From assembly GCA_013823365.1 (NCBI GenBank), contig PNMC01000001.1:1-64000 (forward strand): a DNA stretch of 64,000 bases, written 5' to 3'. The translations under genes were made by a program, and so were the position numbers. Each line of letters opens with the position of its first letter. The first letter of the stretch is position 1. Under the pieces are notes generated by a model. It was given only the letters and a program-made list of their open reading frames with translations, had not been told where the DNA came from and did not search any database. Source of the stretch: Parvibaculum sp. GTDB taxonomy: Bacteria > Pseudomonadota > Alphaproteobacteria > Parvibaculales > Parvibaculaceae. This document shows, piece by piece, positions 22,228 through 32,046 of the stretch.

Positions 22228-24684
22228 ATGACCGGGAAGCAGAAACTCATCGTGATCGGCAATGGCATGGCGGGCTGCCGCGCCGTCGAGGAATTGCTCG
22301 CGCGGACCCCCGGCCTTTATGACATAGAGATCTACGGCGCCGAGCCGGAAGTGAACTACAACCGCATCATGCTCTCACCCGTCCTTGCCGGAGAGACGAG
22401 CTTCGATGAAATCGTCATCAATGGGTACGACTGGTACGAGGAAAACGGCATCACCCTCCGAAGTGGCGAGGAAGTCGTCGGCATAGACCGCGCCGCGCGC
22501 ATGATCGCCACGGGCAAGGGGCGCCGCGTATCCTATGACAGATTGCTGATCGCGACAGGCTCTCTTCCCTTCATTCTCCCTGTGCCCGGCGCCACGCTTG
22601 ACGGCGTCATCGCCTTCCGTGACATCGCCGATGTCCGCCGCATGATCGAAACGTCGAAATCCGGCGGCCGTGCCGTGGTGATCGGCGGCGGTCTTCTCGG
22701 CCTCGAAGCGGCAAACGGTCTGCGCACCCTTGGTATGGATGTCACCGTCATCCATCTCGTCGATACGCTGATGGAGCGCCAGCTCGATGAGGCGGCAGGC
22801 TTCCTTCTCCGCCGCGAACTCGAGTCGCGCGGCATCGAGGTGATAACGGGTGCCTCGACGGAAGAAATCCTTGGTACCGAGCGCGTCGAGGCCGTCCGCC
22901 TCAAGGATGGCCGTGTCATCGCCACCGATCTCGTGGTGATGGCGGCGGGCATTCGGCCCAATGTCGCGCTCGCCCGCGATGCCGGCCTCGCCTGTAATCG
23001 CGGCATCGTCGTCGACGATCACATGCGCACCTCGGACCCGTCGATCCTTGCTGTCGGCGAATGCGTCGAGCATGCCGGTCAGGTCTATGGCCTTGTCGCG
23101 CCGATCTGGGAAATGTGCCGCGCTGTGGGCGACACGCTGGCCGAAAGGCAAGGCGAGGGCTATCGCGGTTCCGTCGTCAGCACCAAGCTCAAGGTCACGG
23201 GCGTCAATGTTTTCTCCGCCGGCGATTTCGCAACTGGCGATGACCGCGAGGACATCGTCTTCCGCGATGCCGCGCGCGGCGTATACAAGCGTCTCATCGT
23301 TGCGGGCGATCGCCTGATCGGTGCCGTTCTCTACGGCGATACGGAAGATGGCAGCTGGTACTTCAATCTGTTGCGCGAGGGCGGCAGCATCGCCGATGCC
23401 CGCGAGACTTTGATCTTCGGCCCAGCCTTCGCAGGCGGAGCCGCCGCAGACCCTAATGCCGCCGTTGCCGCGCTGCCCGACACCAGCGAAATCTGTGGCT
23501 GCAACGGCGTCTGCAAGGGCACGATCGTGAGTGCGATCGCCGATAAGAACCTCACCACGCTCGATGGCGTGCGCGCGCACACCAAGGCATCGGCCTCCTG
23601 CGGCTCCTGCACCGGTCTTGTCGAGCGCCTGCTCGTTCTCACCCTGGGCGACGGCTACAACCCCGCCGCCGTTACCCCCGTCTGCGGTTGCACCGATCTG
23701 GGGCACGATGAAGTCCGCCGCCTCATCAAGGCGAAGGAGCTGAAGTCCATTCAGGCCGTGATGCAGGAGCTCGAATGGAAAACCTCTTGCGGCTGCGCGA
23801 AATGCCGCCCGGCGCTCAACTATTATCTCGTCTGCGATTGGCCGGATGAATATGCCGACGACTATCAGTCCCGCTTCGTCAATGAGCGCGTCCACGCCAA
23901 TATCCAGAAAGACGGCACCTATTCGGTGGTACCGCGCATGTGGGGCGGCATGACCAGCGCCTCGGAACTGCGCGCCATCGCCGATGTGGTGGACAAATTC
24001 GGCATTCCCGCCGTGAAGGTCACCGGCGGCCAGCGGATCGACATGCTCGGCATCCGCAAGGAAGACTTGCCCGCCGTCTGGGCCGATCTCGGTCAGGCGG
24101 GTTTCGTCTCCGGACACGCTTATGCGAAGGGCCTCCGCACGGTGAAAACCTGCGTCGGTTCGGACTGGTGCCGCTTCGGCACGCAGGATTCGACCGGCTT
24201 CGGCATCCGCCTCGAAAAATTCATGTGGGGCTCGTGGACGCCCGCCAAGGTGAAACTCGCCGTCTCCGGCTGTCCGCGAAACTGCGCCGAAGCCACGTGC
24301 AAGGACGTCGGCGTCATCTGCGTCGACTCCGGCTACGAGATTCACTTCGCAGGCGCCGCCGGCCTCGACATCAAGGGAACGGAAAAGCTCGGCCTCGTGC
24401 ACACGGAGGATGAAGCGCTCGAACATATCGTCGCTCTCGTCCAGATGTACCGCGAGCAGGCGCGCTATCTCGAACGCATCTATAAATGGGCGAAGCGCGT
24501 CGGCTACGACGAAATCCGCCGCCAGATCATGGACGATGCGGAGCGCCGCAGATCGCTCTTTGCGCGCTTCGTCTTTTCCCAGAAATTCGCGCAGGTCGAT
24601 CCCTGGTCGGAGCGCGTCTCCGGCAAGGACAAGCATGAGTTCAGGCCGCTCGCAGAGATCGGCGTGTCGCAGGCGGCGGAGTAG
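22228..24684 (+). CDS. nirB: Assimilatory nitrite reductase large subunit NirB
   Basis: 818 aa, normal length. An FAD/NAD(P)H domain comes first (LIVIGNGMAGCRAVEELL; second Rossmann loop VVIGGGLLGLEAANGL). Then follows a BFD-like [2Fe-2S] domain (CGCNGVCKG, then CGSCTGLV, about 418-465) and a further CGCAKC near 513. The nitrite reductase ferredoxin-like half-domain precedes the siroheme-[4Fe-4S] domain, with ligands Cys642 and Cys648 (CVGSDWC) and Cys682 and Cys686 (CPRNC). It reduces nitrite to ammonium in the cytoplasm using six electrons from NAD(P)H. It starts 2 bp after the ATPase gene. Confidence 0.96.
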   Translation: MTGKQKLIVIGNGMAGCRAVEELLARTPGLYDIEIYGAEPEVNYNRIMLSPVLAGETSFDEIVINGYDWYEENGITLRSGEEVVGIDRAARMIATGKGRRVSYDRLLIATGSLPFILPVPGATLDGVIAFRDIADVRRMIETSKSGGRAVVIGGGLLGLEAANGLRTLGMDVTVIHLVDTLMERQLDEAAGFLLRRELESRGIEVITGASTEEILGTERVEAVRLKDGRVIATDLVVMAAGIRPNVALARDAGLACNRGIVVDDHMRTSDPSILAVGECVEHAGQVYGLVAPIWEMCRAVGDTLAERQGEGYRGSVVSTKLKVTGVNVFSAGDFATGDDREDIVFRDAARGVYKRLIVAGDRLIGAVLYGDTEDGSWYFNLLREGGSIADARETLIFGPAFAGGAAADPNAAVAALPDTSEICGCNGVCKGTIVSAIADKNLTTLDGVRAHTKASASCGSCTGLVERLLVLTLGDGYNPAAVTPVCGCTDLGHDEVRRLIKAKELKSIQAVMQELEWKTSCGCAKCRPALNYYLVCDWPDEYADDYQSRFVNERVHANIQKDGTYSVVPRMWGGMTSASELRAIADVVDKFGIPAVKVTGGQRIDMLGIRKEDLPAVWADLGQAGFVSGHAYAKGLRTVKTCVGSDWCRFGTQDSTGFGIRLEKFMWGSWTPAKVKLAVSGCPRNCAEATCKDVGVICVDSGYEIHFAGAAGLDIKGTEKLGLVHTEDEALEHIVALVQMYREQARYLERIYKWAKRVGYDEIRRQIMDDAERRRSLFARFVFSQKFAQVDPWSERVSGKDKHEFRPLAEIGVSQAAE

Positions 24685-24688
24685 GGCG

Positions 24689-25024
24689 ATGGAAAACTGG
24701 GTCGAGATCGGAAACCTGTCGGACATTCCACTGCGCGGCGCGCGCTGCGTGAAAACGCCGCTCGGCCGCATCGCGGTCTTCCGCACGGCGGCAGACGAGG
24801 TCTATGCCATCGAGGACCGCTGCCCCCATAAGGGCGGCCCCTTGAGCCAGGGCATCGTCCACGGCGCCGCCGTCACTTGCCCCTTGCATAATTGGGTGTT
24901 GTCGCTCGAAACGGGCAGGGCCCTCGGCGCGGATGAAGGCGCGGTGCGCACCTTCGTGCTGAAATGTGAAGGCGGAAAACTTTTCCTCGACATGGCGTCC
25001 GCGGCCGCCCTCGCCGCCGATTGA
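24689..25024 (+). CDS. nirD: Assimilatory nitrite reductase small subunit NirD
   Basis: 111 aa, a Rieske-fold protein. It has the complete pair Cys45-Pro-His47 (RCPHKGGPLSQG) and Cys64-x2-His67 (TCPLHNW), so it can hold a [2Fe-2S] cluster, unlike NirD proteins that have lost it. It partners NirB in NAD(P)H-dependent nitrite reduction. ATG 24689 is 4 bp after the nirB stop with GTAGGGCG before it. Confidence 0.93.
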   Translation: MENWVEIGNLSDIPLRGARCVKTPLGRIAVFRTAADEVYAIEDRCPHKGGPLSQGIVHGAAVTCPLHNWVLSLETGRALGADEGAVRTFVLKCEGGKLFLDMASAAALAAD

Positions 25025-25043
25025 GGGGCCCGCCGGCAAAAGA

Positions 25044-27701
25044 ATGAACATGACGCAGGCACCGCTCACGAAAACCACCTGCCCCTATTGCGGCGTCGGC
25101 TGCGGCGTCGCGGTGCCCTCCGGTGCTGAGCGGAATACACCGGTCGCCGGCGATGCATCCCATCCGGTCAACAAGGGCCGTCTCTGTTCCAAGGGCTCGC
25201 TTCTCGGCGAGACGACCGGCCTCGAAAATCGCTTGCTCCATCCGATGAGGAATGGCGCCCGCATCGGCTGGGACGAGGCGCTCGATGAAGTTGCAACGAA
25301 ATTTTCCTCCATCATCGCCGAGCATGGGCCGGATGCTGTCGCCTTCTATGTCTCCGGCCAGTTGCTGACGGAAGATTATTATGTCGCGAACAAGCTGATG
25401 AAGGGCTTTATCGGCAGCGGCAATATCGACACGAACTCCCGCCTTTGCATGTCGTCTGCCGTCGCCGCGCACAAGCGCGCCTTCGGCGAGGATGTCGTGC
25501 CCGGCTGCTACGAGGATTTCGAGGAAGCAGATCTCGTCATTCTCGTCGGCTCCAACACCGCCTGGTGCCATCCGATCCTCTATCAGCGCCTCCTCGCCGC
25601 GCGCGAGCGCCGCGGCACGCGCATTATCGTCATAGACCCGCGCCGCACGGCCACCTGCGATGAAGCTGATCTCCACCTCGCGATTGCGCCGGGCGCTGAT
25701 CTCGCGCTGTTCAACGCGCTCTTCTGCGAGCTTGCCGCGTGCGGCGCATCCGATCCCGCTTTCATCACCGCGCATACCGAGGGTCTCGATGAGGCGCTTG
25801 ATGCCGCGCTTCTTGCACATCCCTCGCTCGCCGCCACGGCGGAGGCATGCGGCCTCGATCCCGACACGCTGGAAACCTTCATCCGCTGGTTTGCGGAAAC
25901 GGAGCGCGTGGTCACCGCCTTTTCGCAAGGCATCAACCAGTCGCAAAGCGGCGTCGATCAGGCCAACGCCATAATCAATTGCCACCTTCTGACGGGCCGC
26001 ATCGGACGGCCGGGTATGGGTCCATTCTCATTGACCGGCCAGCCCAATGCGATGGGCGGGCGCGAAGTCGGCGGCCTCGCAAACCAGCTTGCCGCCCATC
26101 TCGATTTCTCGGAAAGCGCCTGCGGTCTCCTCGCGCGCTTCTGGGAGAGCGACCGCATCGCTTCGTCGCCGGGTCTCAAGGCCGTCGACCTTTTCGATGC
26201 CGTCGCGGATGGCCGCATCAAGGCGCTCTGGATCATGGCGACCAACCCGGTGGTCAGTCTCCCCGATGCAGATGCGGTGAGGAAGGCGCTTCTGGATTGC
26301 GAATTCGTCGTCCTCTCCGATTGCATCGCTGGCACGGACACCGCCGCCTGCGCCGATCTTCTCCTTCCAGCCGTAGCCTGGGGCGAAAAGGATGGTACGG
26401 TCACAAATTCCGAGCGACGCATTTCCCGCCAGCGCGCCTTCATGCTGCCGGCAGGCGAGGCGCGGCCCGACTGGTGGATCATCAGCGAGGTCGCCCGCCG
26501 CATGGGCTTCGCGGATGCCTTCGCCTATGGAAGCTCAGCCGACATCTTCCGCGAACATGCCCGCCTCTCCGGCTTTGAAAATGAGGGCAGCCGCATCTTC
26601 GACATTTCGGCGCTGTCGGAAATAACCGACGCGGATTATGACGCACTCTCCTCCTTGCAATGGCCGCTGCGCGAAGGTGGTGGCACCGCGCGCCTCTTTG
26701 CCGACGGCGGTTTCCCCACACCGTCTGGTCGCGCGCGTTTTACCGCCGTTTCGCCCGTGCCCCGCGCCGCGTCTGCCCGCTTCCCCTTCACCTTAAACAG
26801 CGGCCGCCTGCGCGATCAGTGGCACACCATGACGCGCACCGGCCTTTCGCCGACGCTCGGCTCCAACGCGCAGGAACCCGAAGCAGAGATCAACGATCTC
26901 GATGCCCGCGACGTCGGCATCGAGGATGGCGGCCTCGTGCGTATCGTTACGGAATATGGCGCGGCCATCTTCCGTGCGCGCGTCACGGCGGCGCAGCGAC
27001 GGGGCTCGCTTTTTGTACCCATCCACTGGTCGTCTGAAAACAGCGCCGGCAGCGGTGCTGGCCGCCTCGCCCATCGAGCGCGCGATCCGCTCTCCGGCCA
27101 GCCCGCCTTCAAGCACACGCCCGCCCGCGCCGAAGCTGTCGCGCCCCTCTGGCGCGCCTTCTTTCTCACGCGAACGGAGATTGCAAAGCCGCAATATGGC
27201 TATTTCGCGCGCCGCCGCGTCGAAGGCGGCTTCCTTTACGAACTCGCCGGAATTGGTCCCGGAGACGGTCCGCCTGATGTCGAAAACCTCGCGCCCGCGC
27301 ATGGCGCCGTCGAGTACGTCGAAATGCGCGACAAACATGCAGGCGCGCTTCGTCAGGCCGCTCTTCTCGGTGGCCGCCTGGAGAAATGTCTGATCCTGAC
27401 GCGGCAGGGCGCGCTACCGCCGCGCGACTGGCTCATCGGCCTCCTCGCCTCGGAAAGTTTGAGCGAAGAGGATCGCCGCACATTGCTCTCCGGCCGCGGT
27501 GCAGGCGCATCGGGCGGCGAAGGCCGCATCGTCTGCGCCTGCATGGGCGTGCGCGCAGGCGCGATCCATGCCGCCATTGCGAGCGGCGCGGCAGATGTCG
27601 CCGCTATCGGCGAATGCACGGGCGCCGGTACGAATTGCGGTTCCTGCCGCCCGGAAATCCGTCTTCTCATCGCGCAACATCGAAAGGACGAAGCCGCATG
27701 A
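25044..27701 (+). CDS. nasA: Assimilatory nitrate reductase catalytic subunit NasA
   Basis: 885 aa. The N-terminal [4Fe-4S] ligands are Cys13, Cys16 and Cys20 (CPYCGVGCGV) and the later LCSKGS. The bis-MGD domains include MGPFSLTGQPNAMGGREVGG and IMATNPVVSLPDADAV. The molydopterin dinucleotide C-domain runs from FTLNSGRLRDQWHTMTRTG. A BFD-like [2Fe-2S] domain at the C-terminus (CACMGVRAGAIHAAI, then CTGAGTNCGSCRPEI) is typical of NasA/NarB forms receiving electrons from a flavoprotein or ferredoxin. It reduces nitrate to nitrite in the cytoplasm. The stop overlaps the cobA start. Confidence 0.95.
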   Translation: MNMTQAPLTKTTCPYCGVGCGVAVPSGAERNTPVAGDASHPVNKGRLCSKGSLLGETTGLENRLLHPMRNGARIGWDEALDEVATKFSSIIAEHGPDAVAFYVSGQLLTEDYYVANKLMKGFIGSGNIDTNSRLCMSSAVAAHKRAFGEDVVPGCYEDFEEADLVILVGSNTAWCHPILYQRLLAARERRGTRIIVIDPRRTATCDEADLHLAIAPGADLALFNALFCELAACGASDPAFITAHTEGLDEALDAALLAHPSLAATAEACGLDPDTLETFIRWFAETERVVTAFSQGINQSQSGVDQANAIINCHLLTGRIGRPGMGPFSLTGQPNAMGGREVGGLANQLAAHLDFSESACGLLARFWESDRIASSPGLKAVDLFDAVADGRIKALWIMATNPVVSLPDADAVRKALLDCEFVVLSDCIAGTDTAACADLLLPAVAWGEKDGTVTNSERRISRQRAFMLPAGEARPDWWIISEVARRMGFADAFAYGSSADIFREHARLSGFENEGSRIFDISALSEITDADYDALSSLQWPLREGGGTARLFADGGFPTPSGRARFTAVSPVPRAASARFPFTLNSGRLRDQWHTMTRTGLSPTLGSNAQEPEAEINDLDARDVGIEDGGLVRIVTEYGAAIFRARVTAAQRRGSLFVPIHWSSENSAGSGAGRLAHRARDPLSGQPAFKHTPARAEAVAPLWRAFFLTRTEIAKPQYGYFARRRVEGGFLYELAGIGPGDGPPDVENLAPAHGAVEYVEMRDKHAGALRQAALLGGRLEKCLILTRQGALPPRDWLIGLLASESLSEEDRRTLLSGRGAGASGGEGRIVCACMGVRAGAIHAAIASGAADVAAIGECTGAGTNCGSCRPEIRLLIAQHRKDEAA

Positions 27702-28483
27702 TCCCGGATCGAAAGACAGAGTCGCTCGTCTCCTTCGTCGGTGCCGGTCCCGGCGACCCGGAACTGTTGACGCTTCGCGCGATGCAGCGCCTGCAGCAGG
27801 CCGACGTCATCCTGCACGACGCACTCGGCACCGGCGAAATCCTCGCGCTTCTGCCGTCCTCCATCCGCCGCGTCGATGTCGGTAAGCGAGCCGGACGTCA
27901 TGCCATGCCGCAGGATGAGATCAACCGCCTGCTTGTCCGAATGGCGCGCCCCGGCCGCCGCGTCGTCCGCCTGAAGGGCGGCGACCCCTCCATCTTCGGT
28001 CGTCTCGACGAGGAAACGGATGCGCTCCGCGCCGCCGGCATTGCTTACGAAATCGTGCCCGGCATCACCGCCGCTTCGGCAGCCGCCGCCGCTACGGGCA
28101 TCTCGCTCACAAGCCGCGGCAAGGCGCGCCGCGTGCAGTTCGTCACCGGCCACACGCATGACGGTGAGGCCTTCGATCCGGTCGCTGCCGGTATCGCTGC
28201 GCCGGGTGTCACCAGCGTCGTCTATATGGCGCGGGGCGCCGCCCCGGCCATCGCGACAGGGCTCTTGTCCGCCGGCTGGCCTGCTGAAACACCGGTCGTT
28301 ATCGTTGCTGGCGCAAGTCAGCCGGAAGAACTCACGATCCATGCGAGGCTGGGGAGCCTCGCGCAGGCCGTTGCCGCTTTGCCCGCGCAGGCCCCGTTGC
28401 TGCTCATTCTGGGTGACAATGTTGCCGCCGCGCCCCTGAGAAGCGGCGCCCCGGCTTCGGCACCGGCTTCTGCAATCCAGTAA
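27698..28483 (+). CDS. cobA: Uroporphyrinogen-III C-methyltransferase (SUMT)
   Basis: 261 aa. FVGAGPGDPELLTLRAMQRL, VVRLKGGDPSIFGR and VPGITAASAAAAATGI are the three SUMT motifs binding SAM and the tetrapyrrole. It methylates uroporphyrinogen III at C2 and C7 to precorrin-2, the precursor of siroheme needed by NirB. No CysG-type dehydrogenase/chelatase part is present. The ATGA overlap with nasA couples siroheme supply to the nitrate operon. The last 15 residues are an Ala/Pro/Ser tail. Confidence 0.92.
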   Translation: MIPDRKTESLVSFVGAGPGDPELLTLRAMQRLQQADVILHDALGTGEILALLPSSIRRVDVGKRAGRHAMPQDEINRLLVRMARPGRRVVRLKGGDPSIFGRLDEETDALRAAGIAYEIVPGITAASAAAAATGISLTSRGKARRVQFVTGHTHDGEAFDPVAAGIAAPGVTSVVYMARGAAPAIATGLLSAGWPAETPVVIVAGASQPEELTIHARLGSLAQAVAALPAQAPLLLILGDNVAAAPLRSGAPASAPASAIQ

Positions 28484-28556
28484 ACAGGCGCACCGGAACA
28501 AGACGCGAATTGCCGGGCGGGAGAACCTTGGGCCGTGCGAGGGCCGCCGGGCGGCC

Positions 28557-29075
28557 ATGCGCCCAGCAAAGGGAACATCTGTCTTGTCCTATCCGAACAC
28601 CCTGATCTTTGTCGATCTCACCTCCGACGATCCGGCCGCCTGCGCGACATTCTATGAAGAAGTCTTTGGCTGGCAGAACGATCCGCGCCCTTACGGCGTC
28701 TTCCACCGCATGGTACCGGGCGGCAATGCGCTGAACCCGGACGGCAGCGAGAGCCAGATCGGCAATTTTCATATCGGCATTCATAATGCGGCGAATGCGC
28801 GCCCGCATCCCGATCCGGACGGCGTCGAGCCGCGCGTCGTTGCCGGGCCGGGCCGCAAAGCGCGTATCTGGGTGCTCGTCAGCGCCGACGACAGCGAAGA
28901 GCGCATCCTTGCTGCCGCGCAGGAGCGCGGCGCAGAAATTCTCTGGCGCGACCATTACTGGAAGGAGTTCAACGGCCTGAACCATGCCTTCCGCGACCCC
29001 TGGGGCAACGAAATCGTGCTTTGGGTGAAGGCAGGTAGCCTGCCCGAAATTCCCGCCCACTATACGCGCGAATAG
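28557..29075 (+). CDS. VOC family protein (glyoxalase fold)
   Basis: 172 aa. LIFVDLTSDDPAACATFYEEVFGWQ begins a beta-alpha-beta-beta-beta repeat, and NHAFRDPWGNEIVLWVKAG ends the second repeat with the usual D-P-x-G-N-E-I metal-site strand. The function is unknown; the fold includes isomerases, dioxygenases and antibiotic-binding proteins. A TTG at 28584 (LSYPNT) could be the true start, since the first nine residues lack family similarity. It converges with phoD, 6 bp apart. Confidence 0.75.
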   Translation: MRPAKGTSVLSYPNTLIFVDLTSDDPAACATFYEEVFGWQNDPRPYGVFHRMVPGGNALNPDGSESQIGNFHIGIHNAANARPHPDPDGVEPRVVAGPGRKARIWVLVSADDSEERILAAAQERGAEILWRDHYWKEFNGLNHAFRDPWGNEIVLWVKAGSLPEIPAHYTRE

Positions 29076-29081
29076 ACCCCC

Positions 29082-30938
29082 TCAAACGGGCTCGAAACCG
29101 GAGAGCTGCCCCGGCGCCTCGCGTGTCACGCGCAGGCGCTTGAGGCGGCTCGCCGTATAGTCCTTCGAGAAGACGGTGGAGACGGCGATGTAATCGGCCT
29201 GCACGGCCTCCGCGTCCACCTCCAGCAGGATGTAGCCGCGATGCCGCGTCTCGCAATAGGCGATCTCCGGCACCTCGCGCAGCAAGGTCTCCTCGGCAAT
29301 GTCATAGACGCGCGGGTCCGCGGCCAGATAGTCGTAGCCGCCCTTGGAGCTCACGCTGCTTGTGCCGAACTCGACGCCGATGCGCCGCCCGCCCGGCGTT
29401 TCGCGCAGATCGTTCGCCCAGAATTGATGCGAGTCGCCCGACAGCACCACGAGATGCGCTTCCGCCTCGCGCACAGCCTCGTAAAGCCGCTGGCGCGAGG
29501 CCGGATAGCCGTCCCATGCGTCGGGATTGATAGGCAGCCCGAGCTTCGTGCGTTCGAGCCACTGCTGCGTATAGGGGTTGTCGCGAATGGCGGGCTCGAT
29601 CACCTCCGGCGGAAAGGCCACGGTGAAATCCGGCGCATCCATTCGCGCCATGATGACCTGATTGCCGAGTATCTGCCACGGCACACCCTTCGCGCGCGAG
29701 GCTTTCAGCTCGCCGGAAAGCCAGTTGAGCTGCTTCTCGCCCAGCAATGTCCGCGACGGATCGCCGAGAATTTCGGCGCGGAAGCGTCCCACGTCCGGCT
29801 TGTAGCCATAACCCTCGGGCAGGCCTTCATCGGCGCATTTGCGCGCCATCGCATAATCCGTCACGGGCGTGCCATCGCTTTCGCGCCACGGCGTCTTCAA
29901 CCGTTCGACCTGCGCCGCGGGCATCATCGCCGCGGCCTCCTCCGTCAGCGGCGCGGGCGTGCTGCCGGACATGTCATAGGCAGTTTCGAAGTGAAGCATG
30001 TCCTTTTCATAGCTCACCGCCTCGCTGCGCGCGGTAAGCCGCGTCTCGATGAGATGCAGCGTCGCAAGGCCGCCCATGTCATAGGTACGATGAAGGCTGT
30101 GGAAGGCCTCGCCCGGCTTCGGGTCGCGCATCGGCATCCATTCGAAATAGGCGCGCAGCGCCGCATCGCGCCGTGTCTCCCACGCACCCTGTGTATCCGG
30201 CTTGTGGTTCTTCGCGCCGCCCGCCCATGAATCATTCGCCGTTTCATGATCGTCCCAGATGGTGATGAAGGGCGCCGCCGCATGCGCGGCCTGCAGGTCG
30301 GGGTCGCTGCGATATTGCGCAAAGCGCCTGCGATAACCGTCGAGCGTCACGATGTCATGCGCCGGCTCCGGCTCGCGGCCGAGCTCCTTGGCAACATCGC
30401 CGCCATAGCCATCCGGCCCATACTCATAGATGTAGTCGCCGAGGTGGATGATGGCGTCGAGCTCCGGCTCCATCGCGAGTTCGCGATAGGCATTGTAGAA
30501 GCCGAAGCCGTAATGAGAGCAGGAGACAACGCCGAGCCGGAGCTTCGTTGCGCCTTCGCTCGCAAGCGTGCGCGTGCGCCCGGTGGGGGAGGTGGTCTTG
30601 CCCGAGAGGAAGCGATAGAAATAGGACGCTCCGGCCTCAAGCCCCCGGATATCGGCCTTCACTGTATAGTCGCTTGCTGCCGTTGCCAGCGCCTCGCCTT
30701 CGTTCGCGAGTTCGACGAAATCTGCATCTCTCGCTACCTGCCAGCGAACCCGCGTGTCGCCGGGCGCCGTCACCCGCGTCCAGATGATAACGGCGGTCGC
30801 CTCCGGGTCGCCGCTCGCAACCCCGTGCAGGAATGACGCGCCGTTGTCTTTTTCATCGGTGCAGCCACCCATCAGCGCCGCACCGCCGGTAAAGGCAAAG
30901 CCCTTGAGCGTGTCGCGTCTGGTGGGCCGGAATTTCAT
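29082..30938 (-). CDS. phoD: PhoD-family alkaline phosphatase/phosphodiesterase
   Basis: 618 aa. The Tat signal TRRDTLKGFAFTGGAALMGGC ends in a possible lipobox cysteine, so it may be exported folded and lipid-anchored. The N-terminal PhoD domain begins FLHGVASGDPEATAVIIWTRV. Metal ligands lie in HLGDYIYEYG, IWDDHETANDSW and LSGDSHQFWANDL. PhoD enzymes use Fe and Ca to hydrolyse phosphate mono- and diesters outside the cytoplasm. ATG 30938 lies 8 nt after GAGGGT; the ATG at 30944 is too close to it. No Pho box was recognised. Confidence 0.9.
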   Translation of the reverse strand: MKFRPTRRDTLKGFAFTGGAALMGGCTDEKDNGASFLHGVASGDPEATAVIIWTRVTAPGDTRVRWQVARDADFVELANEGEALATAASDYTVKADIRGLEAGASYFYRFLSGKTTSPTGRTRTLASEGATKLRLGVVSCSHYGFGFYNAYRELAMEPELDAIIHLGDYIYEYGPDGYGGDVAKELGREPEPAHDIVTLDGYRRRFAQYRSDPDLQAAHAAAPFITIWDDHETANDSWAGGAKNHKPDTQGAWETRRDAALRAYFEWMPMRDPKPGEAFHSLHRTYDMGGLATLHLIETRLTARSEAVSYEKDMLHFETAYDMSGSTPAPLTEEAAAMMPAAQVERLKTPWRESDGTPVTDYAMARKCADEGLPEGYGYKPDVGRFRAEILGDPSRTLLGEKQLNWLSGELKASRAKGVPWQILGNQVIMARMDAPDFTVAFPPEVIEPAIRDNPYTQQWLERTKLGLPINPDAWDGYPASRQRLYEAVREAEAHLVVLSGDSHQFWANDLRETPGGRRIGVEFGTSSVSSKGGYDYLAADPRVYDIAEETLLREVPEIAYCETRHRGYILLEVDAEAVQADYIAVSTVFSKDYTASRLKRLRVTREAPGQLSGFEPV

Positions 30939-31128
30939 GGTCATACCCTCGGGTGAAAGAACGGTTGCGGCCTCATTCTCCGGCTTGCGGCGGATCGGTT
31001 CTGGCCTATGCGCGCACGGAAACTTGGCTTTCGCGTCCAGTACAAATTATTGAGCGGGTTTGACGCAGATTTGCGACGCAGCCCTGGCTAACATGCTGCG
31101 ATATTGCATTTTGTTGGGGAGGCGGTTC

Positions 31129-32046
31129 ATGCCGGACAAGGTTCTCTGCGTCGGGCGCAACAGCCTTGATCTTGTGTTCTCGGTCGATCTTGCGGCGATG
31201 CAGGCGGACGGCAAGCAGCGTACCGCCGATCCGGTTTTGCTCGCAGGAGGCCAATGCGTGAATGCCGCGGTGACGCTCGCCGGCCTCGGCTGCGCCGTTT
31301 CCTATGCGGGCGTCATTGGTGCTGATGCTTCTGCCGGGCGTGTTCTTGCCGCGCTGAAGGAACGTCAGGTCGATTATTCGCCGGTCGAAATGGCGAAAGG
31401 CATGGCGAACCCTTGCGCCTATATCATGGTGGATGCGGTATCCGGCGAGCGAAGCATCGTGGAGACGGCGCCGCCCGGTTTCCCGGCCTTTTCGGGCCGC
31501 ATCTCCGAAGATGTCTGGGATGGTCTCGCCGCCATCTATTTCGACGGGCACGAGCCCGAGGCCTCGATCGCAATTGCCGTGGAAGCCGCGCGCCGTTGCG
31601 TGCCGACGCTCACCGATGCCGAAGTGCTGACGGATGCAACGCGGGAGCTCCTCTCGCGCGTCGACACCGCCATCGTGCCGCGTGCGCTGGCCGCAAGCCT
31701 CGCAGGCTCGGAAGCGTCGGAAGACATGCTCCGCGCCCTTGCCGAACTCGGTGGCACCGCGCATGTCGTCACCCTGGGTGAGGGTGGCGCCGTGGGCATG
31801 GTGTCCGGCGGTACGTTGCATCATGTCCCGGCCTTCGCCTGCAATACCGTGGACACGACCGGCGCCGGCGATGCCTTCCATGCCGGATTTCTCTTCGCCG
31901 ATCTCGCTGGCATGACCTTTCCAGAAGCAATGACCTTCGGCGCTCGTGTCGCAGCGGCGGCGTGCGAAGTGCGCGGTGCCAATCTCGGTGTGGAAGTTTT
32001 GACGGGCCTCGCCGCCGCCTTCAATCGAGAAACATCGATTTCCTGA
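31129..32046 (+). CDS. PfkB family carbohydrate kinase
   Basis: 305 aa. The N-terminal PfkB pattern LLAGGQCVNAAVTLAGLGC and the C-terminal DTTGAGDAFHAGFLFADL, with catalytic Asp near 248, show an intact ribokinase-type sugar or nucleoside kinase. ATG 31129 has GGGGAGG upstream. The 3' end overlaps the end of the AraC-acetamidase gene on the other strand by 26 bp, so the two transcripts are antisense at their tails. The substrate cannot be told from sequence. Confidence 0.85.
   Translation: MPDKVLCVGRNSLDLVFSVDLAAMQADGKQRTADPVLLAGGQCVNAAVTLAGLGCAVSYAGVIGADASAGRVLAALKERQVDYSPVEMAKGMANPCAYIMVDAVSGERSIVETAPPGFPAFSGRISEDVWDGLAAIYFDGHEPEASIAIAVEAARRCVPTLTDAEVLTDATRELLSRVDTAIVPRALAASLAGSEASEDMLRALAELGGTAHVVTLGEGGAVGMVSGGTLHHVPAFACNTVDTTGAGDAFHAGFLFADLAGMTFPEAMTFGARVAAAACEVRGANLGVEVLTGLAAAFNRETSIS

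Noticed and set aside
22375-24786. An 803-codon open frame on the minus strand opposite nirB
   Set aside because: It is the shadow of a high-GC gene: no ribosome site, no recognisable domain, and the plus strand encodes a complete NirB.
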